Assembly: GCA_002402635.1 (NCBI GenBank)
Contig: DHGE01000101.1
Coordinates: 1 to 5,831, forward strand
Source: Deferribacterales bacterium UBA4806
GTDB taxonomy: Bacteria > Chrysiogenota > Deferribacteres > Deferribacterales > UBA228
Direction: 5' to 3'
DNA length: 5,831 nt
Part shown: positions 1 through 5,831 of the stretch, in pieces
How the letters are laid out: each line of letters starts with the position of its first letter
Position numbering within the stretch: position 1 is the first letter of the stretch
Position numbers and translations under genes: made by a program
The notes under the pieces: generated by a model
The model's input: the letters and a program-made list of their open reading frames with translations, nothing else
The model's database searches: none
What the model was told of the DNA's origin: nothing

Positions 1-219
1 CTGGGAAATAGCATAAGTTATCATGATGAGATGTTAGACCAAGATGTAGTGAACAAGATGTTTGATGAAAAAGCTATAATAAAATTAAACATTAATAAAA
101 CAAAACATGAATTAAGAGAAAGTTACGACAACATAACAGGTAAGTTTGGACTTATTGAAACAAGGATAACTTCGGGAGGAGATAATATTTTCTATTACAC
201 TTTTACGCCACTCGAATAA
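1..219 (+). CDS. gspI: T2SS minor pseudopilin, C-terminal part (probably GspI)
   Basis: This reading frame is open from the first base of the window, so the gene is cut at its 5' end and the ATG at 31 is only an internal methionine. About 72 residues remain, ending in TAA at 217-219. The piece has no membrane segment. It ends in alternating polar and hydrophobic residues (GLIETRITSGGDNIFYYTF), as in the terminal beta strands of minor pseudopilins. The identity rests mainly on position: in T2SS operons the gene directly before gspJ is normally gspI, and the gspJ leader is read from within the end of this gene. GspI is a small pseudopilin that forms the pseudopilus tip complex with GspJ and GspK. 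The diagnostic N-terminal prepilin motif lies outside the window, so GspH or another pseudopilin cannot be excluded. Confidence 0.6.
   Translation: MGNSISYHDEMLDQDVVNKMFDEKAIIKLNINKTKHELRESYDNITGKFGLIETRITSGGDNIFYYTFTPLE
174..183 (+). promoter_or_regulatory. Strong Shine-Dalgarno sequence for gspJ inside the gspI end
   Basis: GGGAGGAGAT matches the anti-SD complement GGAGGTGAT at all but one base, which is striking in such AT-rich DNA. No ATG, GTG or TTG follows it in any frame before TTG at 233. It lies 5 bases (from the end of GGAGG) upstream of ATA at 185, in frame with the prepilin motif of GspJ. It therefore supports an initiation site here on a non-canonical codon. Part of its conservation could come from encoding Ser-Gly-Gly-Asp in GspI. 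Confidence 0.6.
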
Positions 220-916
220 AGCATTCACTTTATTGGAAATGATCATTGCAATGACCATAAGTGCTATAGTTATAATGGGTACTTATTCACTCTTTAATAC
301 TATATTTAAAGCCCAAACGTCCACAAGTGAAAATCTATATTATACAGGAATATACAACAGTTTGTCTAAGATTATAAACGATGACTTTATAAACATGACT
401 GAATTAAGCGAAGAACAAAGAACATTTATTGATAATGAAAGTATATTAAATAAAAAAAGTATAAATGAAACTATTAAACCAAATGAAGCAAATCCTTCCA
501 AAAACGTTGATGGCCAAAATGTAATTGAACAATCTTCTACAGATAACTACTCTGATAATAAGACAGATAATAGAACCCAACAAAATTATTTCATCATGAA
601 TAAACTTAATAATTTTCCCATACTTACTTTTTCAACCTATAATAGTTTATTTTTCAATAAATCAATTCCAGTCATTGTATCATATTTCATAGATGAAGAT
701 GATTACCTTGTTAGAAGTGAAAAAAATCAAGATTTAACTTTTAAAAAAGAAATTAAATTAATTGGAGACGTAGAAAATTTTGAAATCACTTCCTTTAATG
801 GAGAAGATTTTATTGATGAACTTGCAAATCCTAGACTTATGCGTTTAACATTTATCATTAATGGGCGAACTTATCAAATTTCTTCAGGAAAATTTATAAA
901 AAATGAAAAACAATAA
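185..916 (+). CDS. gspJ: T2SS minor pseudopilin GspJ
   Basis: GspJ is a pseudopilus tip subunit, handled by the prepilin peptidase and assembled with GspI and GspK. The mature start FTLLEMIIAM is a clear type IV prepilin motif with Glu at +5, followed by a hydrophobic helix. Upstream in the same frame are basic and polar residues (RHSNKA), so the peptidase would cut after Ala rather than the usual Gly. The frame is closed by a stop at 167-169. Between that stop and the cleavage site there is no ATG, GTG or TTG. The start given here, ATA at 185, follows a strong ribosome binding site and yields a 13-residue leader; ATT at 194 would give 10 residues. The TTG at 233 would remove the leader and part of the motif. 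The C-terminal half (strands such as VIVSYFIDEDDYLVRSE and MRLTFIINGRTYQI) looks like a GspJ beta domain. An Asn/Ser/Asp-rich stretch at about residues 82-134 is an apparent insertion. It overlaps gspK by 14 bases. Confidence 0.85.
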   Translation: MFSITLLRHSNKAFTLLEMIIAMTISAIVIMGTYSLFNTIFKAQTSTSENLYYTGIYNSLSKIINDDFINMTELSEEQRTFIDNESILNKKSINETIKPNEANPSKNVDGQNVIEQSSTDNYSDNKTDNRTQQNYFIMNKLNNFPILTFSTYNSLFFNKSIPVIVSYFIDEDDYLVRSEKNQDLTFKKEIKLIGDVENFEITSFNGEDFIDELANPRLMRLTFIINGRTYQISSGKFIKNEKQ

Positions 917-1817
917 AGGAACCGTTTTAATTTATGTCTTAATTATAATTTCCTTTACAGTTGCTATAGCATTTCTAATTAATGAAAACTCTACAAAAAA
1001 CTATGAGGCCACATACGATCTATATTTTCATAACCAAGCATATTTATATGCAATTAGCTCCATTGATATAATAAAGGAGTTTTTTGTAGCTGATGAAGAT
1101 GCCTATGATACTCCTTTAGACCTCTGGAAAAATATTCCTCCATTAAAAATTGAAAATAGTATAATAAATTTTGAGATTACACCTGCAAATGTAAAAATAA
1201 ATATCAATTTATTAGGAGAAGAAGGTGATACGAATACCAATATTAGAATAGTAAATGCAATTGAAACTATACTTCAAGAAGAAAATATTAATGGCCTAAC
1301 ACCAGGAATAATAAAAGATTGGATAGATAAAGACTTAGAACCAGCCGACGATGGCAGAGAAGAATATACATACGATCGGCAAGGACTTATTTACAAAATT
1401 AAAAATAAACCATTAGACACAGTAATGGAGCTGGCCTTTATTGACAATTATAATAGCTATAATAAATTAAAAAACTATTTTACAATCATTGATGAAGATA
1501 AAAAATTAAATATAAATTTTTGTGATATTAAAGTTTTAAAGGCTTACTTACCTGAATTAACTTCTTATGCTGAAGATATAATTGATTACAGACGAAATAA
1601 TGAATATAAGGATATATCAGATATAAGGGAAGCTACCTATATAAGTGATGATGAATATATTGAAGCAGTAAATTTTCTAACAGTTAAAAGCAATCTTTAC
1701 TATGTAAAAGTTGTTGTAAAATTATTGGATAGCAAATATACTTACCATATGCTTTTTAACAGAAAAGACCAAAGGATAGAAAAATTTATTCAGGGATTTG
1801 ATAATGAATACTTTTAA
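903..1817 (+). CDS. gspK: T2SS minor pseudopilin GspK
   Basis: GspK is the large minor pseudopilin that caps the pseudopilus tip and binds GspI-GspJ. The 304-residue product begins KNNKGTVLIYVLIIIS: a short basic leader, predicted prepilin peptidase cleavage after Gly6, then a hydrophobic helix to about residue 26. Residue +5 of the mature protein is Tyr rather than Glu, as expected because GspK typically lacks Glu5. The body carries family features: a VKININLL strand (97-104), DWIDKD (139-144) followed by an acidic stretch ending DDGREEY (149-155), KIKNKPLDTVMEL (165-177), and a second LNIN motif at 202-205. The LNIN motif precedes a helical region ending in IIDYRR, the SAM-like or helix-hairpin-helix-like part of GspK. 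The acidic patch may correspond to the calcium site known in E. coli GspK; this is inferred. ATG at 903 overlaps the gspJ end by 14 bases; a weak ribosome binding site, CAGGAA, lies at 885-890. Confidence 0.9.
   Translation: MKNNKGTVLIYVLIIISFTVAIAFLINENSTKNYEATYDLYFHNQAYLYAISSIDIIKEFFVADEDAYDTPLDLWKNIPPLKIENSIINFEITPANVKININLLGEEGDTNTNIRIVNAIETILQEENINGLTPGIIKDWIDKDLEPADDGREEYTYDRQGLIYKIKNKPLDTVMELAFIDNYNSYNKLKNYFTIIDEDKKLNINFCDIKVLKAYLPELTSYAEDIIDYRRNNEYKDISDIREATYISDDEYIEAVNFLTVKSNLYYVKVVVKLLDSKYTYHMLFNRKDQRIEKFIQGFDNEYF
1792..1795 (+). promoter_or_regulatory. Ribosome binding site deciding the gspL start
   Basis: AGGG lies 8 bases before ATG 1804 but only 2 bases before the upstream in-frame TTG at 1798. 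This spacing favours the ATG as the gspL start and drops two residues from the longest possible protein. Confidence 0.55.
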
Positions 1818-2793
1818 GATAATATATCTAAAAAAAGGCAACTTTTACTTAAAAAATAAACAAAATTTAGAAGAAATAAGTCTAGATTATCTTGAAAATA
1901 TGGAATATCAATTATTAATAGATGATAGTTATTTTTTCTATGAGTCAATAGATATGCCTGCAACTAATAAGAAAAAGCAACTTGCAATTATTAAAAATTT
2001 TTTACTAGTAAATTACCCAGAAGAACTAATATCACATTTTAATTTTATCAATATAAAACAATTAGTTCTTATATATATTATGACTGAAAAATTATTTCAA
2101 CTAGTTGAGAATTATAAAGAAATTTTTTCAAATGCAAATAAAATATCCACACCTTTTATAGAATCACTACATATGTTTGATAATTTTAACTATAAAATAG
2201 ATAATATGATATACCAAATAATAAATAACCAGATTCAACATATAGCTGCAACTGATGATGAAATAAAAACTGCTGACGATATAATTGAAAAGTTAGATGA
2301 ATTAAATGAAAATCTCAATATTATAAAAAAAGATAGATCTTTTGCGATTGCTAAATCTATGCAAATCCCAATAACAATAATCCTTATCTCTTATATAATT
2401 TTTATAGTTGGTGATATTCTAAGGGTAAATGCAATAAAAAAATACTTAAATAAACATGAAAATTTATTAGTAGAAATATATAGATCGGCAGGTGTAATTG
2501 ATTCTAATGATCCATATGGTTCATTAATATCTAAAACACGTAACACAACTAAACTTAACAATAGATTAGTACTCTTAAATATTGAATATATAAGTAAGTC
2601 GATTGACAACCAAACAATTATTGATTCATTAAATATTAGAAAAGACAGTGTTCGTTTTGATGGTATAACAAAAGATTATTCTTCTTTAGAAAGCTTTACA
2701 ACAAAACTAAAAGAATATACAAAAAAAAATGTAAGTATTTTAAATACAAAAAAAGAAGAAGAACATATTAGTTTTTCATTGAGAATAGGATAA
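1804..2793 (+). CDS. gspL: T2SS inner-membrane platform protein GspL
   Basis: GspL links the cytoplasmic ATPase GspE to the inner-membrane platform and pairs with GspM. The 329-residue product has an N-terminal soluble domain of about 180 residues with no signal peptide, a single membrane segment at about 186-206 (core ITIILISYIIFIVGDIL), and a periplasmic domain of about 120 residues. The periplasmic part follows the GspL plan: a DPYGSL motif after the linker, a helix (NRLVLLNIEYISKSI), then strand-helix-strand elements ending ISFSLRIG, consistent with a ferredoxin-like fold. The cytoplasmic domain is short: most GspL proteins are near 400 residues, with an actin-like domain of about 230-250. 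Sequence similarity is weak, so the call rests on topology, the C-terminal pattern and position between gspK and gspM. The gene overlaps gspK by 14 bases and contains a run of nine A at 2721-2729. Confidence 0.8.
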   Translation: MNTFKIIYLKKGNFYLKNKQNLEEISLDYLENMEYQLLIDDSYFFYESIDMPATNKKKQLAIIKNFLLVNYPEELISHFNFINIKQLVLIYIMTEKLFQLVENYKEIFSNANKISTPFIESLHMFDNFNYKIDNMIYQIINNQIQHIAATDDEIKTADDIIEKLDELNENLNIIKKDRSFAIAKSMQIPITIILISYIIFIVGDILRVNAIKKYLNKHENLLVEIYRSAGVIDSNDPYGSLISKTRNTTKLNNRLVLLNIEYISKSIDNQTIIDSLNIRKDSVRFDGITKDYSSLESFTTKLKEYTKKNVSILNTKKEEEHISFSLRIG

Positions 2794-2799
2794 TTATAA

Positions 2800-3309
2800 A
2801 TGATTATTTATAATACAAAAGTCCAAAAGATAAAAACTTTATATAATAAATATAAAAACACCTTTTTACCCGTAATAATAATTGTATTTGGGATATTTCT
2901 TTTATTCTACTGGACTCATCTATTTTTTAAAATAAAAATAGAGAACATAAAAAATAATATAGCTACGAAAAAAGAACAAATTATTAAAGCCAATGAAGCT
3001 TACCAGCAATTTATAATAAACAGTAAAAAACAACGACTCCAGGTAACAGGTGGTCTATTATCTTTTATGCAAATATTTGGTAGATCTTTAAAACTTGAAC
3101 AAAATATGACTTCACTAAAACCAAAACCTACAAATATAGGTTCTGAAGGAATATCAGTAAGAATTGAACAACTTACACTCAATGATATAGTAGAAATACT
3201 TACTCAGCTAGATAAATACAACAACCTTAATATAGAAGTTTTTAACTTAACAAAACGTTTTGATAATCCTAAAAGGGCAGACATATATTTAGAAATTAAT
3301 AAATTATGA
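2800..3309 (+). CDS. gspM: T2SS inner-membrane platform protein GspM
   Basis: GspM is a bitopic inner-membrane protein that stabilises GspL and contacts the pseudopilus assembly site. The 169-residue product has a short basic cytoplasmic N-terminus, one membrane segment at about residues 22-43 (FLPVIIIVFGIFLLFYW), a charged helical stretch at about 44-75 likely to form a coiled coil, and a C-terminal domain from about 84 on. That domain has the pattern helix, ISVRIEQLTL strand, long helix (VEILTQLDKY), strand, then the final DIYLEINKL strand. This is the ferredoxin-like arrangement shared by GspM and PilO. Length and topology are normal for the family. ATG 2800 follows the gspL stop by 6 bases, and AGGA at 2787-2790 sits about 9 bases before it. 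The end overlaps gspN by ATGA. Confidence 0.85.
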   Translation: MIIYNTKVQKIKTLYNKYKNTFLPVIIIVFGIFLLFYWTHLFFKIKIENIKNNIATKKEQIIKANEAYQQFIINSKKQRLQVTGGLLSFMQIFGRSLKLEQNMTSLKPKPTNIGSEGISVRIEQLTLNDIVEILTQLDKYNNLNIEVFNLTKRFDNPKRADIYLEINKL

Positions 3310-4028
3310 CAAAGCTTAACAAAATAAATTTGCTTAAATATATTCTTATATATTTAATTTTTACATTATTATTTCTAACCTTCTCCTACCCTTATGAAAT
3401 ATTTATACTTACAAAGATACAGAATTTCACTAATGCCAGTAATATTCCGCTAGATTATTCTAAAATAAGTAGCACGCCATTTAACTCTACACTGCATAAT
3501 GTGAAATTGGTTATAAAGAACAAAACTGAACTTAACAATATTAAAATATCCTATTCACCTTTATCTCTTATAACTAACAGTTTAAACATTAAAACACAAA
3601 ATAAATTCTTTACTTTTGAAGGTAATCTCAAAAAAGATATACTAAATTATAACCTAAAATTAGATTTGAGTTCCATTGAAATAGAAAATTATATAAGAGG
3701 TTTTGTAAATATTACAGGTGAGATTAATATAAAAAAAATCAAAGGAACGTTTAATATATCTTCAAGTCCACTAAAAATTAATATTGATAAACAAGTGTTT
3801 AATATAGGTGAATTAAAAGGGACAGCTAACTTATTAGATAATCAAATAATTATAAACAACATGGAATCTACAGGTGATTTAAAAATTATTGCTGATGGAA
3901 AAATTTTCCTTAATAACCGCATTGAGCTATCCTCAATGAACATAAAATGTAGTATTACATACAATAAGAATGCATATAATTTATATATAAGAGGAACTAT
4001 TAACAACCCGACCTTTTACACAAGATAA
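3306..4028 (+). CDS. gspN: T2SS protein GspN (AsmA-like)
   Basis: GspN is an accessory inner-membrane component found at the end of some T2SS operons; its exact role is not settled, and the fold resembles AsmA-type proteins. The 240-residue product has an N-terminal membrane anchor at about residues 11-27 (LIYLIFTLLFLTFSYPY) and then an almost entirely beta-rich periplasmic part. Repeated strand patterns include LHNVKLVIKN, FTFEGNLKKDILNYNLKLDL, VNITGEINIKKIKGTFNI and MNIKCSITYN. The terminal YIRGTINNPTFY resembles the closing Gly-Thr-(x)-x-x-Pro strand common in GspN and AsmA families. Translation is probably coupled to gspM through the ATGA overlap at 3306-3309, since no convincing ribosome binding site precedes it. 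It is the last plus-strand gene; its stop is 3 bases from the end of the convergent lipoprotein gene. Membership is clear by position and fold pattern, less so by sequence. Confidence 0.75.
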   Translation: MTKLNKINLLKYILIYLIFTLLFLTFSYPYEIFILTKIQNFTNASNIPLDYSKISSTPFNSTLHNVKLVIKNKTELNNIKISYSPLSLITNSLNIKTQNKFFTFEGNLKKDILNYNLKLDLSSIEIENYIRGFVNITGEINIKKIKGTFNISSSPLKINIDKQVFNIGELKGTANLLDNQIIINNMESTGDLKIIADGKIFLNNRIELSSMNIKCSITYNKNAYNLYIRGTINNPTFYTR

Positions 4029-4031
4029 AAA

Positions 4032-5324
4032 TTATTCTATATAAAAATAATAAATATTGTCAATTATTCGCATTAATAACTTGTATTTTTCATTTTTTTT
4101 CACTATTTCTGCAAATTTTAATAGTCCATTATCAAGAATAAAATATCCATCCTTTAAAATTATTCTCCTATCACAAAAAGCTGGTTCAGCTTTTAATATT
4201 TCTTGAACACCTGAGTCTAAATTAATAGCTTTGTTTTTATTGTCTAAATCTTTGAATATTACTGAATTATCTATTAGGCATGCTGATTTTTTTATGTCAT
4301 TAAATTTAACTTTCTTAATAAATCTTAACTTATCTATAAAAACTTGTGATAGCCTGCCTTCTTTTAAATAAATAAGATTACCATTAATAATATCAAAATT
4401 CAAATTATTTAGGTTATTAAATAATTGTATCTCCTTGATATTAAAAATAAGATTATTATTTGTTATAATTGCAGGATAACTTTTAGCAATTAATGCACCA
4501 TAGGGATCAGCTACTTTTTTGCTAAATGTAGGTATATGATCAAACTTGTTTCCAGTAAATTTTATGGTATATCTTTTAAAATAACCATCTCTATCTAATA
4601 CAAACAGAACATTGTCTAAAAGGCCTCCATATATTAGAGATGACTCTAAATCAACAGTATAAATAACCCTTTTTTTTATAACATCAAAATAAACAATATT
4701 ACCATCTCTACAAATTATACAAAGTAATCTATTATCTAAAGTCCTGATATTTAAAATTTCATTCTTCATGCCTATGTTTAAATATTCATTTTCTGTTAAT
4801 AGCTCTTCAATTATTATAGATCGCTTGTCATAATAAATAATAAAGGAATTAAATAGAAAAAAATTAGACAGTTTTTTTTTATGCTGAATAGATAATAGAC
4901 CACAATATTCAAGTGAATATAGATCTATCTCTTTTTGTGAAGCTAACGCAATATATCCTTTATTGTATGTAATTGTGCTATATTTTCTTTTCAACTCTAT
5001 TGATGGACATTGCTGATAGTTTGTTAAAAGAAAATTATTGGTGAAGAATAGTAATAAATTTCCATCAACATAAAAATCTTTAATATTTTGACCTAATATT
5101 TCTTCTGAGTACCCTTTTTTAAATGAATATATCAACTCCCTATCATATGCATTAAAAACATAATTATCAATAAAGTCATCTATTCTTTCAATATCACTAG
5201 ATTTTCTTTGAAGATAAAGTTGTTTATCACTACTAACAGTACTGTTATGGATGTGCACACAAGAAATGGACAATAAAAAAAATAAAGGGAGGAGAATTCC
5301 TCCCTTTATTTTAGTCTTTATCAA
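4032..5324 (-). CDS. Probable lipoprotein with beta-propeller-like body, function unknown
   Basis: I do not recognise a specific family. The 430-residue product starts with a basic region (MIKTKIKGG), a hydrophobic core (ILLPLFFLL) and a lipobox-like SISC with Cys22, so it is probably lipidated. The residue after Cys is Val, which would not retain it in the inner membrane under the E. coli Asp+2 rule. The remainder has many short repeated strands with turns such as DNRLLCIICRDGNIVYFDV, DNVLFVLDRDGYFKRYTI, NGNLIYLKEGRLSQVFI and KDGYFILDNGLLKF. These look like degenerate blades of a WD40/PQQ-like beta-propeller; the fold is inferred. The start is TTG at 5324-5322; it gives the full signal peptide, and AGG lies 10 bases upstream within the protease gene. 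The next methionine is near residue 186. The gene overlaps the upstream protease gene by 14 bases, and an intrinsic-terminator-like hairpin lies inside its signal-peptide region. Co-transcription with htrA suggests, but does not show, an envelope role. Confidence 0.7.
   Translation of the reverse strand: MIKTKIKGGILLPLFFLLSISCVHIHNSTVSSDKQLYLQRKSSDIERIDDFIDNYVFNAYDRELIYSFKKGYSEEILGQNIKDFYVDGNLLLFFTNNFLLTNYQQCPSIELKRKYSTITYNKGYIALASQKEIDLYSLEYCGLLSIQHKKKLSNFFLFNSFIIYYDKRSIIIEELLTENEYLNIGMKNEILNIRTLDNRLLCIICRDGNIVYFDVIKKRVIYTVDLESSLIYGGLLDNVLFVLDRDGYFKRYTIKFTGNKFDHIPTFSKKVADPYGALIAKSYPAIITNNNLIFNIKEIQLFNNLNNLNFDIINGNLIYLKEGRLSQVFIDKLRFIKKVKFNDIKKSACLIDNSVIFKDLDNKNKAINLDSGVQEILKAEPAFCDRRIILKDGYFILDNGLLKFAEIVKKNEKYKLLMRIIDNIYYFYIE
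5275..5312 (-). terminator. Intrinsic terminator-like hairpin after htrA, inside the lipoprotein CDS
   Basis: A perfect inverted repeat has 15-base arms at 5279-5293 and 5298-5312 with a 4-base loop (5294-5297). The core pair is GGGAGGA/TCCTCCC, the only GC-dense stem seen in this AT-rich stretch. On the minus strand the stem runs into eight T (5282-5275), the standard layout of a Rho-independent terminator. The 5' arm begins within the TAA stop of the protease gene. On the plus strand the stem is followed by the shorter T-rich TTTATTTTAG, so it may also stop transcription arriving from the gsp side. It overlaps codons about 5-17 of the lipoprotein gene. Confidence 0.8.
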
Positions 5325-5831
5325 AAGCTATAAACCTGCTCCCATATTGCGATATTATTTTTAAAGCAACAACCTGTCCTTTTGGTATGGCATTATAAAT
5401 TTTATAAAAATCTTCAGGAGCTTTTATATTATTTCTATTAATCCACACAATAACATCTCCCTCTCTTAGGCCTGCAGCAAAAGCATTGGAGTTTTTATTT
5501 ATACCTATAACTTTAACACCGTTGTTAATACCTAATGCTGATTTCTCCTGAGAAGATAGACCCTCTACAACAACTGGTGAATCACCCTTCCCCTTTGATG
5601 GCATTGATGCTAATGATTCTTCTTTTCGCTCTCCCAGTTTAACATTGACTACCTTTCTTTTCCCTTCTCTTATTATTGTGAGCTTCACAACTTCACCTGG
5701 TGACATCTTACCAATTGTAGCTGTTAATTCCCTATGGTCTGTTATCTTTTTCCCATTAACCTCTATTACAACATCTCCTGCTTTTATTCCAGCCTTATCA
5801 GCAGGATCTCCTTCAACAACATCAGCTATTA
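5311..5831 (-). CDS. htrA: HtrA/DegP (Do)-family serine protease, C-terminal PDZ part (5' end outside window)
   Basis: HtrA/Do proteases are periplasmic trimer-forming serine proteases and chaperones that handle misfolded envelope proteins. Only the PDZ part is here; the frame remains open to the window edge, so the ATG at 5706 is internal. The first piece reads IADVVEGDPADKAGIKAGD, then VIEVNGKKI, then PGEVVKLTIIREGK and VNVKLGE: the bulk of PDZ1, closely matching the DegP/DegQ consensus. A polar linker of about 20 residues (around 5630-5570) leads to PDZ2, at about 5565-5320, with GVKVIGINKNSNAFAAGLREGD and VIVWINRNNI. Two PDZ domains are typical of DegP/DegQ rather than DegS. The catalytic His-Asp-Ser domain lies beyond the window, so activity cannot be judged. 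The coding sequence is visibly less AT-rich than its neighbours, as expected for a conserved, well-expressed gene. Its stop codon is the start of a strong terminator hairpin, and it overlaps the downstream lipoprotein gene by 14 bases. Confidence 0.9.
   Translation of the reverse strand, partial: IADVVEGDPADKAGIKAGDVVIEVNGKKITDHRELTATIGKMSPGEVVKLTIIREGKRKVVNVKLGERKEESLASMPSKGKGDSPVVVEGLSSQEKSALGINNGVKVIGINKNSNAFAAGLREGDVIVWINRNNIKAPEDFYKIYNAIPKGQVVALKIISQYGSRFIAFDKD

Noticed and set aside
233..916. gspJ starting at TTG 233
   Set aside because: This TTG encodes Leu4 of the mature prepilin motif FTLLE, so starting there would lose the leader and cleavage site. No ribosome binding site sits at a useful distance.
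2391..2609. Minus-strand 72-residue ORF inside gspL
   Set aside because: It lies wholly antisense to a supported gene, has no recognisable domain and no credible ribosome binding site.
1798..2793. gspL starting at TTG 1798
   Set aside because: The AGGG ribosome binding site is only 2 bases upstream, whereas ATG 1804 is 8 bases away and is the commoner start codon.
3127..3142. Short inverted repeat ACCTA/TAGGT inside gspM
   Set aside because: A five-base stem within coding sequence, with no T run and no sign of a regulatory role, is not above background.
3000..3182. Minus-strand 60-residue ORF inside gspM
   Set aside because: It is antisense to a supported gene, of a length expected by chance, and has no family features.
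4031..4051. AT-only inverted repeat ATTATT/AATAAT at the convergent junction as a terminator
   Set aside because: The six-base stem has no G or C and no following T run on either strand; such pairs are common by chance in this composition.
5311..5706. A separate small PDZ protein starting at ATG 5706
   Set aside because: The frame continues upstream without a stop to the window edge and encodes the first part of PDZ1, so this methionine is inside the protease gene.

Overview
The window is AT-rich coding sequence from what is probably a Gram-negative, two-membrane bacterium. It carries inner-membrane and pseudopilin parts of a type II secretion system (T2SS), a probable lipoprotein and an HtrA/Do-family periplasmic protease. 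The base composition and the gene order ending in gspN would suit a low-GC lineage such as the Deferribacterota. That placement is an inference; nothing in the window proves it.

Positions 1-4028, plus strand, hold the 3' part of a T2SS operon: the tail of a minor pseudopilin (probably gspI), then gspJ, gspK, gspL, gspM and gspN. The genes overlap or lie 6 bases apart, with no room for internal promoters. GspI, GspJ and GspK would form the tip of the pseudopilus. GspL and GspM form the inner-membrane platform that couples the cytoplasmic ATPase to pseudopilus assembly. GspN is the AsmA-like accessory protein found in some T2SS loci.

Positions 4032-5831, minus strand, hold a convergent pair: the two-PDZ tail of an HtrA/DegP-like protease (its protease domain lies beyond the window edge) and, downstream and overlapping it by 14 bases, a probable lipoprotein with a beta-propeller-like body and no recognised function. 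The two convergent transcription units are separated by only 3 bases and no terminator is visible at that junction.

Two points stand out. First, gspJ has a clear prepilin leader and a strong ribosome binding site but no ATG, GTG or TTG that could start it; the best candidates are ATA at 185 or ATT at 194. Second, a perfect 15-bp hairpin followed by a run of eight T on the minus strand, a textbook intrinsic terminator, begins inside the stop codon of the protease gene and lies within the signal-peptide coding region of the overlapping lipoprotein gene. This suggests attenuation controlled by translational coupling, or a signal peptide that arose from a terminator. No RNA genes, mobile elements or CRISPR arrays were seen, and no stretch longer than 300 bases lacks a gene.
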